NCBI GenBank assembly: GCA_031763025.1
Contig: JASSKH010000037.1
Coordinates: 3,286,001-3,350,000, forward strand
DNA: 64,000 nucleotides
Origin: Macrocystis pyrifera
Lineage: Eukaryota; Sar; Phaeophyceae; Laminariales; Laminariaceae
Direction of reading: 5' to 3'
Of this stretch, positions 1 through 11,682 are shown piece after piece. Under the pieces are notes generated by a model that saw only the letters and a program-made list of their open reading frames with translations, had not been told where the DNA came from and made no database searches. Made by a program: the position numbers and the translations under genes. The number at the start of each line of letters is the position of its first letter. Within the stretch, counting starts at the first letter, position 1.

Positions 1-1080
1 TCTCGACCATCCTCGCGGAACCGTCTGCTCGGCACGATTTTTTTTTGCCGTACCAAACCTGAGACCACCTCGACGCGGTTTGGGGAAAACGAATTGCCCT
101 CTGCGTCCACGGTGTTGTCATACGACTCCTGTGACTGTTAGCGGTGGCAATGGACGTAAAACAAAACAGAAGTGTCGCCTGGTCGAGATCTGGGATTTGG
201 GAAGAAAAACTTTGCCACCAATAAATCCGTGCGATGATGCTATCTCAAAAATAAATAAAAAGCAGTGCGGGCGTCGACGTTGCGGCGCTGGGCTACGAGC
301 TGACAAAAAGCCAGCGTTGCTTTTTGCACGAAACGTGCTGCTGGACAGCGCACAACCAAGCCCAGAACGTAGAGCAGCAGCGTAGACACGGACGCGCGAG
401 CGTGAACGAGTCGCACGATTCTCTGGTGGCTCCTTGGTAGGCCCTACCTGGTAGCGTTTTAGGCATGCCTGAAAGAATGCTTGAACTATTGTTTCTGAAA
501 CAGGCGTGTCTGAACTACTATTTTCGTGCCCATCTTGCCTATCTTTTGCCAGGCACGCGTCAGACACGTCAGGCACGCTCACAGCCTTTTAAGGCATAAC
601 AAAATAACGCCGTTAGCGTGGAACTCCCAAAATCAGGGGAAAGGGGGATGCGTTTTTTTGTAGGGTCCCCGCAGCCCGTAGCAGCCACACAGCGCTCGTT
701 CGTGCTGACAGCCCCGTCCTTGAGCAACGTAGATTTCTTCATGGCGTCAGCCGTATGCTGCAACTTGTGTCTTCATAAAATACGTAGTGTAACTACGTAA
801 CGACGCTTTTTGCGACCTGCGTTATGACAACCCAGCCACGTACCCTCGCACTATCCTACTTGATGTTTTTTATTCTAGGAACTGCTGTATCTGCAGTTGT
901 TGTTTGCTGCAGATTATAAATACGTCTGGCGTACCAGTATGGCCTGTGTATGTCGGCCAGCACCGTGTGGCGCAGCAGACGCGGGTACTACAGGAAGGCC
1001 ACTTGATACCATACGATAATGTCACATTATGCAACACATGCACACCGAACCCTTCGAAATGCTGGCCATTTGGCTGGTTT
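1..1080. other. no recognisable gene
   Basis: Open frames exist on both strands here but none shows a recognisable motif or convincing coding character. The stretch contains scattered copies of a short AGGCACG-like word (around 455-580) that recurs near 1,540, and one TACCTGGTA palindrome at 445-453. Confidence 0.4.
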
Positions 1081-1251
1081 CGACGAGCAACCGCCGGGAA
1101 ATGTTCGATTTCGGTTTCGTTTTTTTTTTTTTTTCAGTTTTAAGAAAAAAACGCCCGAAACCGACCGACTTTTTCGGGAAAAACCGGAAAACCGACGGAG
1201 CCACTTTTCATTTTCGGTTCACAACCCTGTACGTACGTTTGTATGCATTAT

Positions 1252-1512
1252 TTCAGGCGTTTACCTCTTGAAACCGAACTACTTGATTTTAGTATAGGAT
1301 TTTTCCTTGCGTCGCTGAACAGGTTTCAGGCTTTTTTTCAGGCATTTTGCCACTTGAAACCAAACTGCTTGAAATTAGTCTAGGATTTGCGTTGGGACGC
1401 TGAGCAAGTTTCAGGCCTTTTTCAGGCATTTTGCCCACTCGCACAAGACTTCTTGAAAGTAGTATAGGGTTTGTCTTGGGGCGCCGAAAAGGTTTCAGGC
1501 ACGTCTCAAGGC
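1252..1512. repeat. tandem repeat, about 84-bp unit x3
   Basis: Three degenerate units each start with TTTCAGGC, carry a CTTGAAA-type block and a GTATAGGATTT-type block, and end near a GCGCTGA/GCGCCGA word. A homopolymer T run and a GAAACCG-rich stretch lie just upstream (1,100-1,215). This is noncoding satellite-like DNA; unit boundaries are approximate. Confidence 0.6.
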
Positions 1513-1559
1513 ATTTTTTACGGCAAATGCCTTAAATAGACAGGCACGTTTAAGGCAAA

Positions 1560-2170
1560 TTAAGGCACGTCAGGCATACGCCTATTTTTTTCCTGTTTCA
1601 AGTTTTTTTCGTGTGCGGCGTGCCTATGGCCGCATGCCTGAAAGCCAAGGCTAGGGCCTACTCCTTGGGACTGGCGGCCGGCAGCACGAGAATGCTGCCC
1701 CTCCTGTGAAACACGTCTTGTACAGATCAAGTCGCAGGCTATGTGGTCCTGGTTTACTGCTGTCAGAGGCACGTAAACAACGAGAACGTACCCACACACA
1801 ACATCGACAATCGGCTGTGTGTTGCTATATACTGCACTTCGCCGAGACCGGGATTTCGACGGCGCTGCCTGCACCTCCGTAGAAGCGCGCCCTATCTCTA
1901 GCCCACGCACGAGCAAGTTGTTGCTGCGCGTGTAGCAGGCTCGAGCCTTGCGGCCAAGGCTGCGTTCACCACGCGCCTGAAGTTCTGCATGGTGTTGCTG
2001 TATGTGCTCGTAAGTACACTACCACTCTGTCCGGAAAAGTAAGGAACCGTTTATTTTCATACTTATACTAGAACCGTCCCTAAATTTTCGGACAGAGCTG
2101 TACGGTAGAGTACTTTTAGTCGATCGTTTTCTCACGTGAGACAAACAGCAGTGATGCGTTCTCATCTGAA
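1560..2170. other. no recognisable feature
   Basis: Unique-looking sequence with no supported gene. A 118-codon minus-strand frame at 1,560-1,916 is open but has no recognisable domain and no splice context that I can support. Confidence 0.35.
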
Positions 2171-2175
2171 CGCTA

Positions 2176-2280
2176 TTACGGGGGTCCATAGTTAATAGGA
2201 CCTATGGTATACATAAAAACCTATATATTTACCTATTTTTACTGACAAAATTTGGTCCCGTTAACTATGGACCCCCGTAA
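2176..2280 (+). mobile_element. 105-bp MITE, copy 1
   Basis: Near-perfect inverted termini TTACGGGGGTCCATAG and CTATGGACCCCCGTAA enclose an AT-rich core (ATAAAAACC, TTTACCTATTTTTACT). The element is flanked by TA on both sides, as expected for TA-targeting (Tc1/mariner-like) nonautonomous elements. It has no coding capacity. The same element recurs ten more times in the window at the same length. Confidence 0.9.
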
Positions 2281-2289
2281 TAGGGGTAA

Positions 2290-3540
2290 CTCGCTTTCTG
2301 CTGCATCATGACCCGATCACAGATGGTCTTCGCTGCTGCGGTGATGGCGATCGCTCGGCGTTCGGCCGCTTTGATGTCTAGCTTCAGTAGCACCCTTTGC
2401 CCGATACGATGAGGACTGGGCGTCCTTTTTTTCATCTCGGGACATTTTTTTGTCGAGTTTCCCATCAACAGCAGTTGACTCATCAGAAGAGCTTCAACTT
2501 CTGGAGCATATTTCTTGTCGGCTACTTGTCGGATTCAAGCGCGGGTTGCATTGCTGTGTGCGCAAAGTCCTGGCGGAGGGGCTGACCGTATAGACTTTTT
2601 GAGCACCGTCCAGTAGTTCTTCCCTAGAGAGGTTTTCAAGAATGTTGGTGTTTTCTGATCAACTAGTACTGTACGTATACTGGTATGCATGATGTGGCAA
2701 TATCCGTAGCTTTGTGCTGCTGTAGCATGAAAATCCCAATGCACCCGCCAAATAATCCTGATTCTACATTATTGGTCATTAATTACGTAGGTACGTTCAC
2801 GCAAGGATCTACAAACTCCCCCAATCGAGATCCGGGCCATATCGACAAAAAGGACCGGACTTCGTTGAGAGTCGATTTAATATCACGACAGGAGGCTGTG
2901 AGCGTGGCGCTCGCGTTCAGTTGTAGCTTTTGTTTCTATCTTCTTGGCGGCGTGTGCAGGGCGAGCTTTGGGATCCAGCTCTAGTGATCGTATTGCCTGG
3001 TAGAACGCCTGAGATGGGACAAAGAGCTGTAGGATCAAAATGCGCCACTCGCTAGTCTGCCTACAGAAAACACGAACGTCACGTCCTGCGCTATTGGATC
3101 ACCCTCTGCAATTTTACCGGTGTGTGCATGCTGTGTTTTTCATGCATGAAGAGCAGAAGAGGCCAAGAACATATACGATAGTGAGACTCACCAACAAACA
3201 CGTACGTGCTCATGTACTTGGTACGTCAAGACGTATCTATCTGCTGCAACATTTGCCGGGAGTATTTCAAACATTTTTCATTGTCTTGTGTGCCTGTCAC
3301 TTTTGAACTGCTATAGACCAACTTTCGATTGTCCTGTGTACCCCGACCCTCATGTGTCGATCTGCTGTTTCAGTGCACGAAAAGAAGCATGGGCGCTAAT
3401 ATAAATAGCTCATACCATCTCAAGCGTTTACATAGATAGGCGTGGCTTTCGATCATGGACAACAATGGCCGCTGCAACAAATTCTGGGATGTAGAGTATG
3501 GTGGCGCAAGCATAGGAGAAGGTAGACATAGAAGGCAAAC
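2290..3540. other. no recognisable gene
   Basis: Small frames occur on both strands (for example 2,685-2,984 and 3,040-3,306) but I recognise no domain and no coherent exon structure. Nothing else is supported. Confidence 0.35.
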
Positions 3541-3554
3541 CTTGTGCATAGGTT

Positions 3555-3555
3555 C

Positions 3556-3586
<31 letters not shown>

Positions 3587-3655
3587 ATAATAATTATTAT
3601 TATTATTAAATTTATTAGAGTGTCTGCGCATAATATTTTTGTTTATCAAGGTTTT
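3555..3655. repeat. ATT microsatellite joined to a truncated fold-back arm
   Basis: An (ATT)n run passes into (ATA)n and back, then continues directly into AGAGTGTCTGCGCA and an AATATTTTTGTTTATC-type stretch. That block matches the inner end of the fold-back arms at 4,660-5,003, so this looks like a one-armed copy of that element whose AT-rich loop has become a microsatellite. Confidence 0.55.
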
Positions 3656-3825
3656 CCGTCGGGAAGGTAATCATAATGGAAAGCCTTTCGGCATGCGCAT
3701 AATCGTAGACGAAAAACAGCTAAATATTGGATTCTTATGTTTGAAAAAAAATACTTGAGGCAGCGGCAGCACTTTTTTTTGTACCAAACGAGCCGAACAC
3801 AAGAAGTCGTGCAAGCAGCAGCAGT

Positions 3826-3833
3826 ACCCACCT

Positions 3834-3877
<44 letters not shown>

Positions 3878-4450
3878 TGCGGGAGCAGTAAGCAGCAGCA
3901 AGCACTAACAGGCAGAAGTGCGATCTATCTTGCGCTCCTCGACACTCGCTGTGCAAGCAACGCCGCCACAACGAGAAGATCGCCCTCCTTCTTCGTCGTC
4001 CTCTCTGGCCGAAAAGGGGTCGAAGATCAGGGGCGTGGCGGCAAGGGTGCACGTGCTTGCAGCACCAGCAGCGCCTGCGACAGCTCTTGCAGCAGCGCTT
4101 TTGCTTGAGGCAGATCTCTCGCTTCCAGCAGCGCCTGCTCGCAGCAGCGCTTGCTTGAGGCAGCTCTCTCGCTTCCAGCAGCGCTTGCTCGCAGCAGCGC
4201 TTGCTTGCAGCAGACCTTGCTTGTGTGCAGCAGCGCTCGCTTGCAGCAGCGCTTTTGTTTGCAGCAGCGCCTGCTCACCGCAGTGCTTGCTTATTGCCGC
4301 AGTGTTTCCAGCAACAACAGCACTTACTTGCAGCAGCAGCAGCAGCACACTATATGCAGTAGTAGCAGCAGTAGTCGGTGACGTACAGCAGCAGCAGCAG
4401 CAGCACCTACCTAATAGTATCTGCTGCTGCAGCAGCAGCAGGCAGCAAAG
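3826..4450. repeat. CAG/CTG microsatellites and a CAGCGCTTGCTTG minisatellite
   Basis: A (CAG)n run lies at about 3,832-3,878. About 4,080-4,290 holds an imperfect tandem array built on GCAGCGCTTGCTTGCAGCA-type units, and short CAG runs follow at 4,330-4,445. Long poly-Ser, poly-Cys, poly-Gln and poly-Ala frames on both strands are by-products of the triplet repeat rather than evidence of a gene. Confidence 0.75.
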
Positions 4451-4659
4451 GCATGCAGCATCAGCGGCAGCAATTCTTCTCGCAAAACTCCGCCGGTAGC
4501 AGACACATGGTCCGAGGGTCCGAGGCCACTCTCGGGGCAAGCTTGGCCAATCCAAAGCGTCCGGAGAGTTTTCGGCCAACAGAATGCAGCGGTCGAATCT
4601 CATACCATACAAATATGGCTCTAGTATAATATGCTATCCAAAAATGCATAACTTCGTCA

Positions 4660-5003
4660 TTTTTATGCAAATTTGATTAGGATATTTGATTAGTCGTCGG
4701 TAACGGGGGAATAGATAAGCAAAATTCGTAATATTCTTTCTTTTGCGCAGACACTCTATTATTACTATTATTATTATATATACTATTAATATTATCATTA
4801 TTATTATGTTATTGTTGTTATTATTATTACCCTCGTATATTACCTCTTGACGTTATGAAGAGGCTTTTTTTCCTTGGAAAACCAAGAAAAAAGGGATTAT
4901 TATTAGAGTGTCTGCGCAAAAGAAAAATATTACGATGTTTGCTTATCTATTCCCCCGTTGCCGACGACTAATCAAATATCCTAATCAAATTTGCGTAAAC
5001 CTG
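4660..5003. mobile_element. fold-back element with AT-rich loop
   Basis: Two arms of about 100 bp are inverted copies of each other. The left arm (4,660-4,757) runs from GCAAATTTGATTAGGAT to GCGCAGACACTCTA. The right arm (4,905-5,003) runs from TAGAGTGTCTGCGC to ATCCTAATCAAATTTGC. The loop between them is mainly an ATT/ATA repeat. There is no coding capacity, and a truncated relative lies at 3,555-3,655. Confidence 0.75.
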
Positions 5004-5224
5004 CTTCCCCGCTTCTTTTATATGACAATCACAGCACTCTTTTGCATGCTGTTGTTGGATTCGCTTTGCGAAACGGTTTTTGCATGTATTGACCCGCATG
5101 AGACCCTGCGTTCCAAATTGTGAAATGCAAAGGTGTCAACATGTTGCAACATCATATCAATATCCCTTGTTCGGGTTATATAGTATCAGTGCGCAGCATG
5201 ATTATTTAAAATTGTCCTGTTGAC

Positions 5225-5465
5225 CCGGGCAGCATCCAGGGGAGCCGCTGGCCTATATCTTTGACAAGGAATCACATATAGAATACGCGCGCTCGGTTTG
5301 TCACAATACTTGTAAAATTAGGTAAAAATGGAATATAGACGAGGCGTATTACGCAGCTTGCAAAGTTGAGTATCAACTATTTAATCAGTCGAACTCACAG
5401 CTGACGTATTTCAAAATTTATAAAAATATATATATATAGGTTGACCTCACAGCTGACTTGCTTTC
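5225..5465. repeat. direct repeat, copy A
   Basis: This copy shares GCATCCAGGGGAG, AATCAC, GCTTGCAAAGTTGAGTATC and CTCACAGCTGACGT, in the same order, with 5,703-5,860. The spacing of about 475 bp and AT-rich filler (TATATATA runs at about 5,425-5,500) suggest an old tandem or segmental duplication. Confidence 0.6.
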
Positions 5466-5702
5466 TTAGTTTCTTATAAATATATATATATATATAAAAT
5501 CTTCGAGGAACCTTTCGGTAATTATTTATTTTTCGATTCGGAAATGCTATCTGACCAAAACAATTGAATAAATTGACCCCAATTTCAATTTAATTATTTC
5601 GTACTGGAAATAGAGAGAATTATTTTTTTTTCCGTCTTCGGGCACACGAAATGGTACTGGCCGACATCAATTGGAAGTCGAACCTGCTGTAAGTATTTTC
5701 GT

Positions 5703-5875
5703 CTCGTCGACCCTGGTAGCATCCAGGGGAGTCATCGGCCAGTACTCAATCACGGGGGAAATAATGGAAAACGCGCGGACGGTTCACGTAGCTTGCAAAG
5801 TTGAGTATCGACCGATCTGCCGACCGGTTGACCTCACAGCTGACGTGTTTGTTTGTTTGTTTGTTTGTTTGTTTT
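5703..5875. repeat. direct repeat, copy B, with TTTG microsatellite
   Basis: This is the second copy of the block at 5,225-5,465. It ends in a (GTTT)n run at about 5,845-5,875. No coding sequence is supported. Confidence 0.6.
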
Positions 5876-6620
5876 TTAGTGTTTAATAAAATAAGAAAAA
5901 TACGAATACAACCTGAAAAATCCAGTTTTCCCGCATAATTCCACTAAAAAATAGACGGAAAAAAACAAAACAGGTCCGAGTCACAACCAATCACAGCCTC
6001 TTTCTATACTGACGGGATGTGCTGGTTGAACGCAATCATCCAATTTGTTTCATGTGTCGAGTAATCGGGTATTTGGTGCAACCGTGAATGAATGTAGTCT
6101 ATATCAAAGTAATACAGAGTACAGTGGTGGCAGACTACCTCCCTAATTATGTTCTCTCGATTTTTTTGAACGGTTTCTCGAATAGACTGGACCTGATTTT
6201 GGCTATAAAACCCTGTATTTTTTCGTCATGATACTTCTTTCGCCGCCAAACGCTTCGCATGGGCTACGGGTCACATTTTAAGACTGCTGTGCAACACGTA
6301 CGTACGTATGGTAGAAAAGAAACAGCAGCAGTAGTAGCCGTGTGTATGACACGTTTTTCACGTATCGTAGTCGTGTGTAGTATATACGAGTACCAGGTAC
6401 AATACATGTGGTATGCGGGTATATATACACATTATGTGTAGCGTAGTCGTGATTTATCAAAATTAGAACAACTGCGGTGAGATCGAGAATCTCGTCGTAA
6501 GTCATATTTGTAAGCTGTGTGTGCTGCTGCGGTCCCCGTGACTACGCAGCTGTGGGTTATGGCCGATAAGTTGCGGCCCAGTACTATTGAAGTAGTATTG
6601 AAGGCTTGGTATCAAAGAGG
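5876..6620. other. no recognisable gene
   Basis: AT-rich sequence with one TACCAGGTA palindrome (6,391-6,399) and no supported gene. Confidence 0.35.
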
Positions 6621-6624
6621 GGGG

Positions 6625-7133
6625 GGGGAGGAGGTGTACTCGATGTCATGCATGGCCGCAGTCGTATAACCATAGACCCTCGCACCCCTACAAGGGACGG
6701 AGCACGTTGGCCTTTCACCGATCTGGCAGAAATTGCCTGCGCCAAGCGCGAAGCGCCGTGAGGTGTTCGGCGAGTCGCATGAAGGGTGAGCTACGTCGCA
6801 CTAAGAACCGCTTGTGAGGCGGACTTGCATCTGGATGACAATTTTCAAGGAGTCAGTGGGGTTACTATGTCACTGCCTCGCGGGTGCTATACCATAAACG
6901 CTACCTGGTACGTGATGTGATCATTCGCCTCTTGCACGGGGTAAAGGTTCTCCACCTCGCACAAGTGGTCTGCTGTAACTCGATCGTCAGCTGTGACCGA
7001 CCGCCAAAAAAACAAAATATACCAAAAATGGTACCCGTGTTGTCTAGCTCACGTAGTGAGCGGCATGTCATACAGTGTCGTTGCCAACCGACGCCAACCC
7101 AACCCATATATCAAACAGGGGGGGGGGGGGGGT
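6625..7133 (+). repeat. G-run-bounded dispersed repeat, copy 1
   Basis: This block of about 510 bp begins next to a G run and ends in GCCAACCCAACCCATAT followed by another G run. Landmarks shared with other copies are GTGTACTCGAT, CATAGACCCTCGCA, CCAAGCGCGAAGCGCC, GAGTCGCATGAAGGGTGAGC and GTCGTTGCCAACCGACG. Full relatives are at 40,330-40,890 (same strand) and 38,704-39,246 (opposite strand); partial ones are at 21,020-21,190 and 39,840-39,985. No protein is recognisable. Confidence 0.75.
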
Positions 7134-7314
7134 GCTACCGTCCCCTGTGCTCAGTTTTATACTGTGATTGTTCAGGCGTAGAGGGAGGGGACAGGGTCAG
7201 GTACCCCCCCCCCCCCGGGCGGGAGGGTCGAAGCTGAATAATTCGACGTGAGGTGTCGAAAACAACAACTCGGCCGCCCTCGGTTAATCCGTTGTTTTTT
7301 CGCCCCCTTGAGGC

Positions 7315-7865
7315 GTCAATTTACCCGGGTATTACCCATACCCGGAACTTCTGTGAGTTCTAGTTCTGTACAACATCCACACCCGTACCAGGAACTTCTG
7401 TGAGTTATGTGAGACATTCGTACCCATACCCGAAACTTCTGTAAGCTCTGTACGCCCGTGCCACGATACCCAGGGTACGGGTACAACATGTTTATACCTG
7501 CCCAATGCTTCCATGAGTTACGTACGCCCATACCGCAATACCCGGAACTTCTGTGTGTCCTGTAAGCCCTTCATACTCGTGCCCGGAACTTCTGTGAGTT
7601 CCGTATGACAATTCATACCGCAATACCCGGAACCTCTGTGAGGTCTGCACGCCCGTGGTATCCGCACAGAGTACCCGGGCTACGGGTACAATATTACAAC
7701 ATTGTATACCTGCCTGGAACTTCTGCGTGTTCTGTACGCGCGTGCCACAATACCCTGAACTTCTGTGAGCTCTGTGAGACCTCAGTACCGGTACCCGGAA
7801 CTTTTGTAGGTTCTGTAATACCTCCATACCCGTACCCGGAACCCACAAACCCCACAGAATATAAC
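7315..7865. repeat. minisatellite built on CCCGGAACTTCTGTGAG
   Basis: At least ten degenerate copies of CCCGGAACTTCTGTGAG followed by TTCTGTACGCCCGT-like spacers form an irregular tandem array with variable unit length. Frames on both strands stay open because the repeat lacks stops, so the predicted peptides are artefacts. Confidence 0.75.
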
Positions 7866-8089
7866 CTTGGAAATTTTTGCCCCACGTGGTACGAGTCATT
7901 TTTGCACGCGCACCAGTATGAATGCTCATGTATTTACGTTCGAGTCGAACACGTGTTGATTGTCGACGTCGTGTTCCTGCTGTACGACATGAGCGATATT
8001 AAACGTACAATGTTTCATAAAACAAAAAAAAACTCCAGGAACAAAGGACACGCGTATTGGATGACATGATACAACCGTACCAGGTATCA

Positions 8090-8985
8090 GATAGCTGCTG
8101 CTTTCCGCTGTGTGACCCTGAACAAAATCCACAAAAATGGTGGAGGAACGAAGCCGCGGCACAGAGCACCGAGACTGACGGGCAGCCGCTGCTCTCTGAC
8201 TTCCTTCGGGATAGCCACACCGCCTACTCCCTGGCTAGCTCTTCTTCCGCCGGGAGTAGGGTGCTTGCTTGCCGCTGTAGGCTGTCGACAGCATCCAATC
8301 AAAGCAGAGTTTCGTGCGATGCATCCGATGGACACACATATACGGCAACTTTGCAGAACGCAATATCATCGACCAAGCTCGGTCGACGTTGGGCTGCCGT
8401 TGATGATTCCTCTCTCAGGTTTCGCCTCGGGCAGTAACCCTAACCCAACTGAGCACCCCGACGCTGGGATTTCTGGGCGGTGTGAGTGGGCTCCGTATGC
8501 TGGATGGTCTCAATGGCACCTCGGAATGCTTTGTACCAAGAAGCTCGCACGAGATCGGGCAGGACCGAAGCATCGAAGAAGCAGATATCTCCACACACGA
8601 CAGACGACGCCGTGTCTTTGAGGGTGCGGCCTACTCATGTGCATTCAAGGCGATTGGTGCCGGATGAGCAGAGCCAGCCCACGTCCGAGGGCTTGGCCCC
8701 GAAAAGCTTGAATGAGATCGGATAGGCTCGCTCAGGGCTGCTGCCTCGAGGGCTGACTCGGGCTGCGATTTCGGCTCAATTTTGGCCACCTGAGGTTTTT
8801 TGCGCTCCACGTGATACGGGCGGCCCTCAAACTACCAGGATCAATCTGAACCGTCATCGTAATGGTTCGCGCGCCTTTTTTTTCTCTTCGTGGTGGCCTG
8901 TAGCTCCCGATCGCCCACCTAAGCATCCTCCAACCCCTCGTGTGCACTGGCTGAGGACCGGAGTTTTTTGCTATTTCGAGACCGA
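8090..8985 (+). repeat. large inverted repeat, left arm
   Basis: This arm of about 0.9 kb matches the reverse complement of 9,640-10,470. Shared landmarks in order include CACCGAGACTGAC, CTTCCT, GGTGTGAGTGGG, GAGGCTGCAGCC/GAGGGTGCGGCC and GTGGTGGCCTGTAGCTC. It could be two opposite insertions of one element or the arms of a large fold-back element. Frames are short and broken and I recognise no protein. Confidence 0.65.
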
Positions 8986-9118
8986 GTAGACGTCATTTTG
9001 ATCCTTTCTATTGGCCCTCAAATTACCCCGCAAAAATAGAATTATCGAGGAATCCAGAAAAAAATGAAACGGGGTGGAAGAGGAGCTGGAGGAGGACGGA
9101 GCGGAAGGGGAGCGTACG

Positions 9119-9134
9119 GGGGGGGGGGGGGGGC
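9119..9134 (+). repeat. poly-G run inside the inverted repeat spacer
   Basis: A G run of about 16 bases lies in the spacer (8,985-9,640) between the two inverted arms. The rest of the spacer has no supported gene. Confidence 0.7.
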
Positions 9135-9639
9135 ACCGTCAGGAGGTTCTTTTACATGTACTCTGTGCAGGACTTCGGGGTTGCTCCCCGTTATTTGGAC
9201 AAATAACCTAAATTGTGATTTGGTTCGTCCCCGAAACGGGAATGTAGTGTGTGCTGAAAGGGTCGAGTGGTGGACGGTATAAAAATCCCCCAATCCCGAC
9301 GAGTATAGCTGCTTTGACTCAAGTCTCCCGCTTATATCACTGATCAGCCGGGGGAGGCAGCTGGTGGTTTTGGATTCGACACAGGCAGGCAAACAGCAGC
9401 ACACCCGGGGAGCGGAACGACGCAATGCAAGGTCCCGCCTGGAGTTTCGGTGGCTTCCCTAACCTTGTCGGACGTTTCGACACTTTTGACGTGCGACTTG
9501 AGGGAGCAGTCCCGAAGTGGCGCTCAAGAGTGCGTCATTTTTTCCTGGATGCTTCCTGAAGTTTGTTTCTCGGCGTAATTCTAGGCCAATTGAAATGATC
9601 GTAAGTTCTTGTATTCGCCACTAATTGGCGTAAATTATC

Positions 9640-10470
9640 ACATCTCTCCACTGCCTACCTATCCGAGGATGGAGGATTATCGGGTTGCCGACCAAGAGCT
9701 ACAGGCCACCACGGAGATAAATGAATATACCCAACCCACAGCCATGATGATTCAGGTTGATCTTGGTAGGATGCGGGCTGCCCGTAGCGTGTAGGGCGAA
9801 GAACCCAAGTTCCTTGAAATGAGTCAAATGCGCACCCAGAGTTAGGCCTCGGGCCGATCCAAGCTTTGCTGAGCCAAGCTCTCGGACTCGGGCTGGCGTT
9901 GATCATCCGGCGCCCATCGTCCTGCGCCCGTATCAGTAGGCTGCAGCCTCAAGGAAACTGTGGAGTCTGTTGTTGCGTGTGTGTCGAGATCTCTGCCCCA
10001 TCGACGTTTTGGGTCTTTGTGTGAAGTTATCCCATAGTTTTTATTTAAAAAAAAAGGCGAGCTACCCTTGCGGCTATTCGGCGTACGGAACCCACTCACA
10101 CCGACCAGGACTCTCAGCCTAGGGGTGCATACTTGGGTTAGAGTCGGTGCCCTAGGCGAAGCCCGCGACAAGAATCGTGAGCGGTAGGTCTTGCTTGGTC
10201 GCCGATGCTGTTTTCCCTGTGGCGAGCTTTCTTATTCGGGTACCCACAGGATGCCTCGTACAATGCTCCGGTTAGAGTAGAGGGCATCGGAGGCCGAAAA
10301 CGGCCATCGATCACCCCACTCCCAGCAGAAAAAAGCTGGCCAACGAGTAGGTGGTGCTTATCGTGGAGGAAGTACGGGCGTACCGCCTGCCGGTCAGTCT
10401 CGGTGCCTGACGCCGCTGCCCCACTTTTGACATTCCGACTTTTTTCTGGGCTGCACAGCAGCAAGCAGGT
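9640..10470 (-). repeat. large inverted repeat, right arm
   Basis: This is the reverse-complement partner of 8,090-8,985, considerably diverged with scattered indels. Neither arm has an intact frame. Confidence 0.65.
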
Positions 10471-10479
10471 ACAGGTCAT

Positions 10480-11570
10480 AAACATATGAGTACATTCTCG
10501 TATTCCTGTCTACGTGCGATTTCATTTTGTTTTCCAACAAAGGTGTTGTTTTCAGTGGTGTGTACAGCAGTACGGCGACCTGAAAGCGCGTGGTTAAAAA
10601 GTCGTACCGCACTCGTGGTCAAACTCGCACAACAAAGGAGTCTCGCGTACTGTACTGGTACGTGGGAGTAGAAGGTACGAGAGTACCGTATCCCTCCGTG
10701 TAGTCTCCCTATGTATTGTGCGTCGTGTGGTTCTGAGGGTGTGGCGTTGTTAGCGTGGCTGCAGTTGCCCCGGTATAGCTACACACGGGCACGGCAGCAT
10801 ATGTGCGTGCCTACCACCGCATGGTACCTGGTACCTTTCGAAATTCAGGCTGCGGGGACCGATATTCGCTGTCCTCGAGACGTATTGAGCCATTCAATTT
10901 AAGCCTCAGCTGAGTTGTCACGTAAATTTTACAAAGAGTAACCAAAGAAAAGAAGAGGAAAAGGTGTGCCCTGTTTCATACGTACCGGGATTGCTCTCTT
11001 AGAACCTTACCAGGTACAGCTTCACCCTCACACTCACTCACCCTCGTACCCCCGACGCTTGAACGCTTGAACGCTTTTACCGACTACTTACAGCCGTGCA
11101 ACCTACTCCTTCGATGAAGTAAAACAGCCACAGCAGTCAGCAGTCAGTCAGTACCCATCTAGCCAGCACAGCAGCGGTAGGACAAGTCTGGGCCGAAGGT
11201 CGTGTGTGTCGTCTTCAGATTTCCCGCGTTAATCCGTTATTTGTACCCAACGGTACCCAGCACACCTAGCACACTCCGTGGTATACGCGTACGATACTCG
11301 TACGAAATAATGATTGGTCCTGGAGATGTACCATAGGTACTAGCTGGTATGAAATACCATGGGTACGAAAAGTTATTGTTTCACGGGCGCAAAGTACGAT
11401 GGGACAGATAAATACCTGTACCAATGGCATCAAAATACAAAATGACAAAGTTACGCAGGGACAACGAACAAGGCAAGTCCCGCGTAGGTGCGTTTTTTCA
11501 GTACCGATTGCTGGCATTGGCTCACTCTTGTCGCGTATCACTTCTCTCTTCTCCAAGTTTCTGTTATCTT
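10480..11570. other. no recognisable gene
   Basis: No supported gene. Two TACC(A/T)GGTA palindromes lie here (10,825-10,833 and 11,008-11,016), along with short CAGTCAG-type repeats around 11,130-11,150. Confidence 0.35.
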
Positions 11571-11577
11571 GGTTCTC

Positions 11578-11682
11578 TTACGGGGTGCCATAGTAAATAA
11601 GACCTACGGTACACACAAAAAACAATATATTTACCTATTTTCACCTACAATAGTTGGTCCTATTTACTCAGGCCCCCCGTAA
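11578..11682 (+). mobile_element. 105-bp MITE, copy 2 (diverged)
   Basis: Termini are TTACGGGGTGCCATAG and CAGGCCCCCCGTAA. It belongs to the sub-type with TAGTAAATA next to the terminus. The right flank is TA but the left flank reads TC. Confidence 0.8.

Noticed and set aside
3428-3670. Poly-Asn / poly-Ile frames
   Set aside because: Translation of the ATT microsatellite.
3735-4612. Long poly-Ser, poly-Cys and poly-Gln frames on both strands
   Set aside because: They arise from CAG/CTG microsatellites that lack stops in all frames.
7315-7865. CRISPR-like array
   Set aside because: The repeat unit is degenerate, spacers are similar to each other and of irregular length, and the context is eukaryotic.
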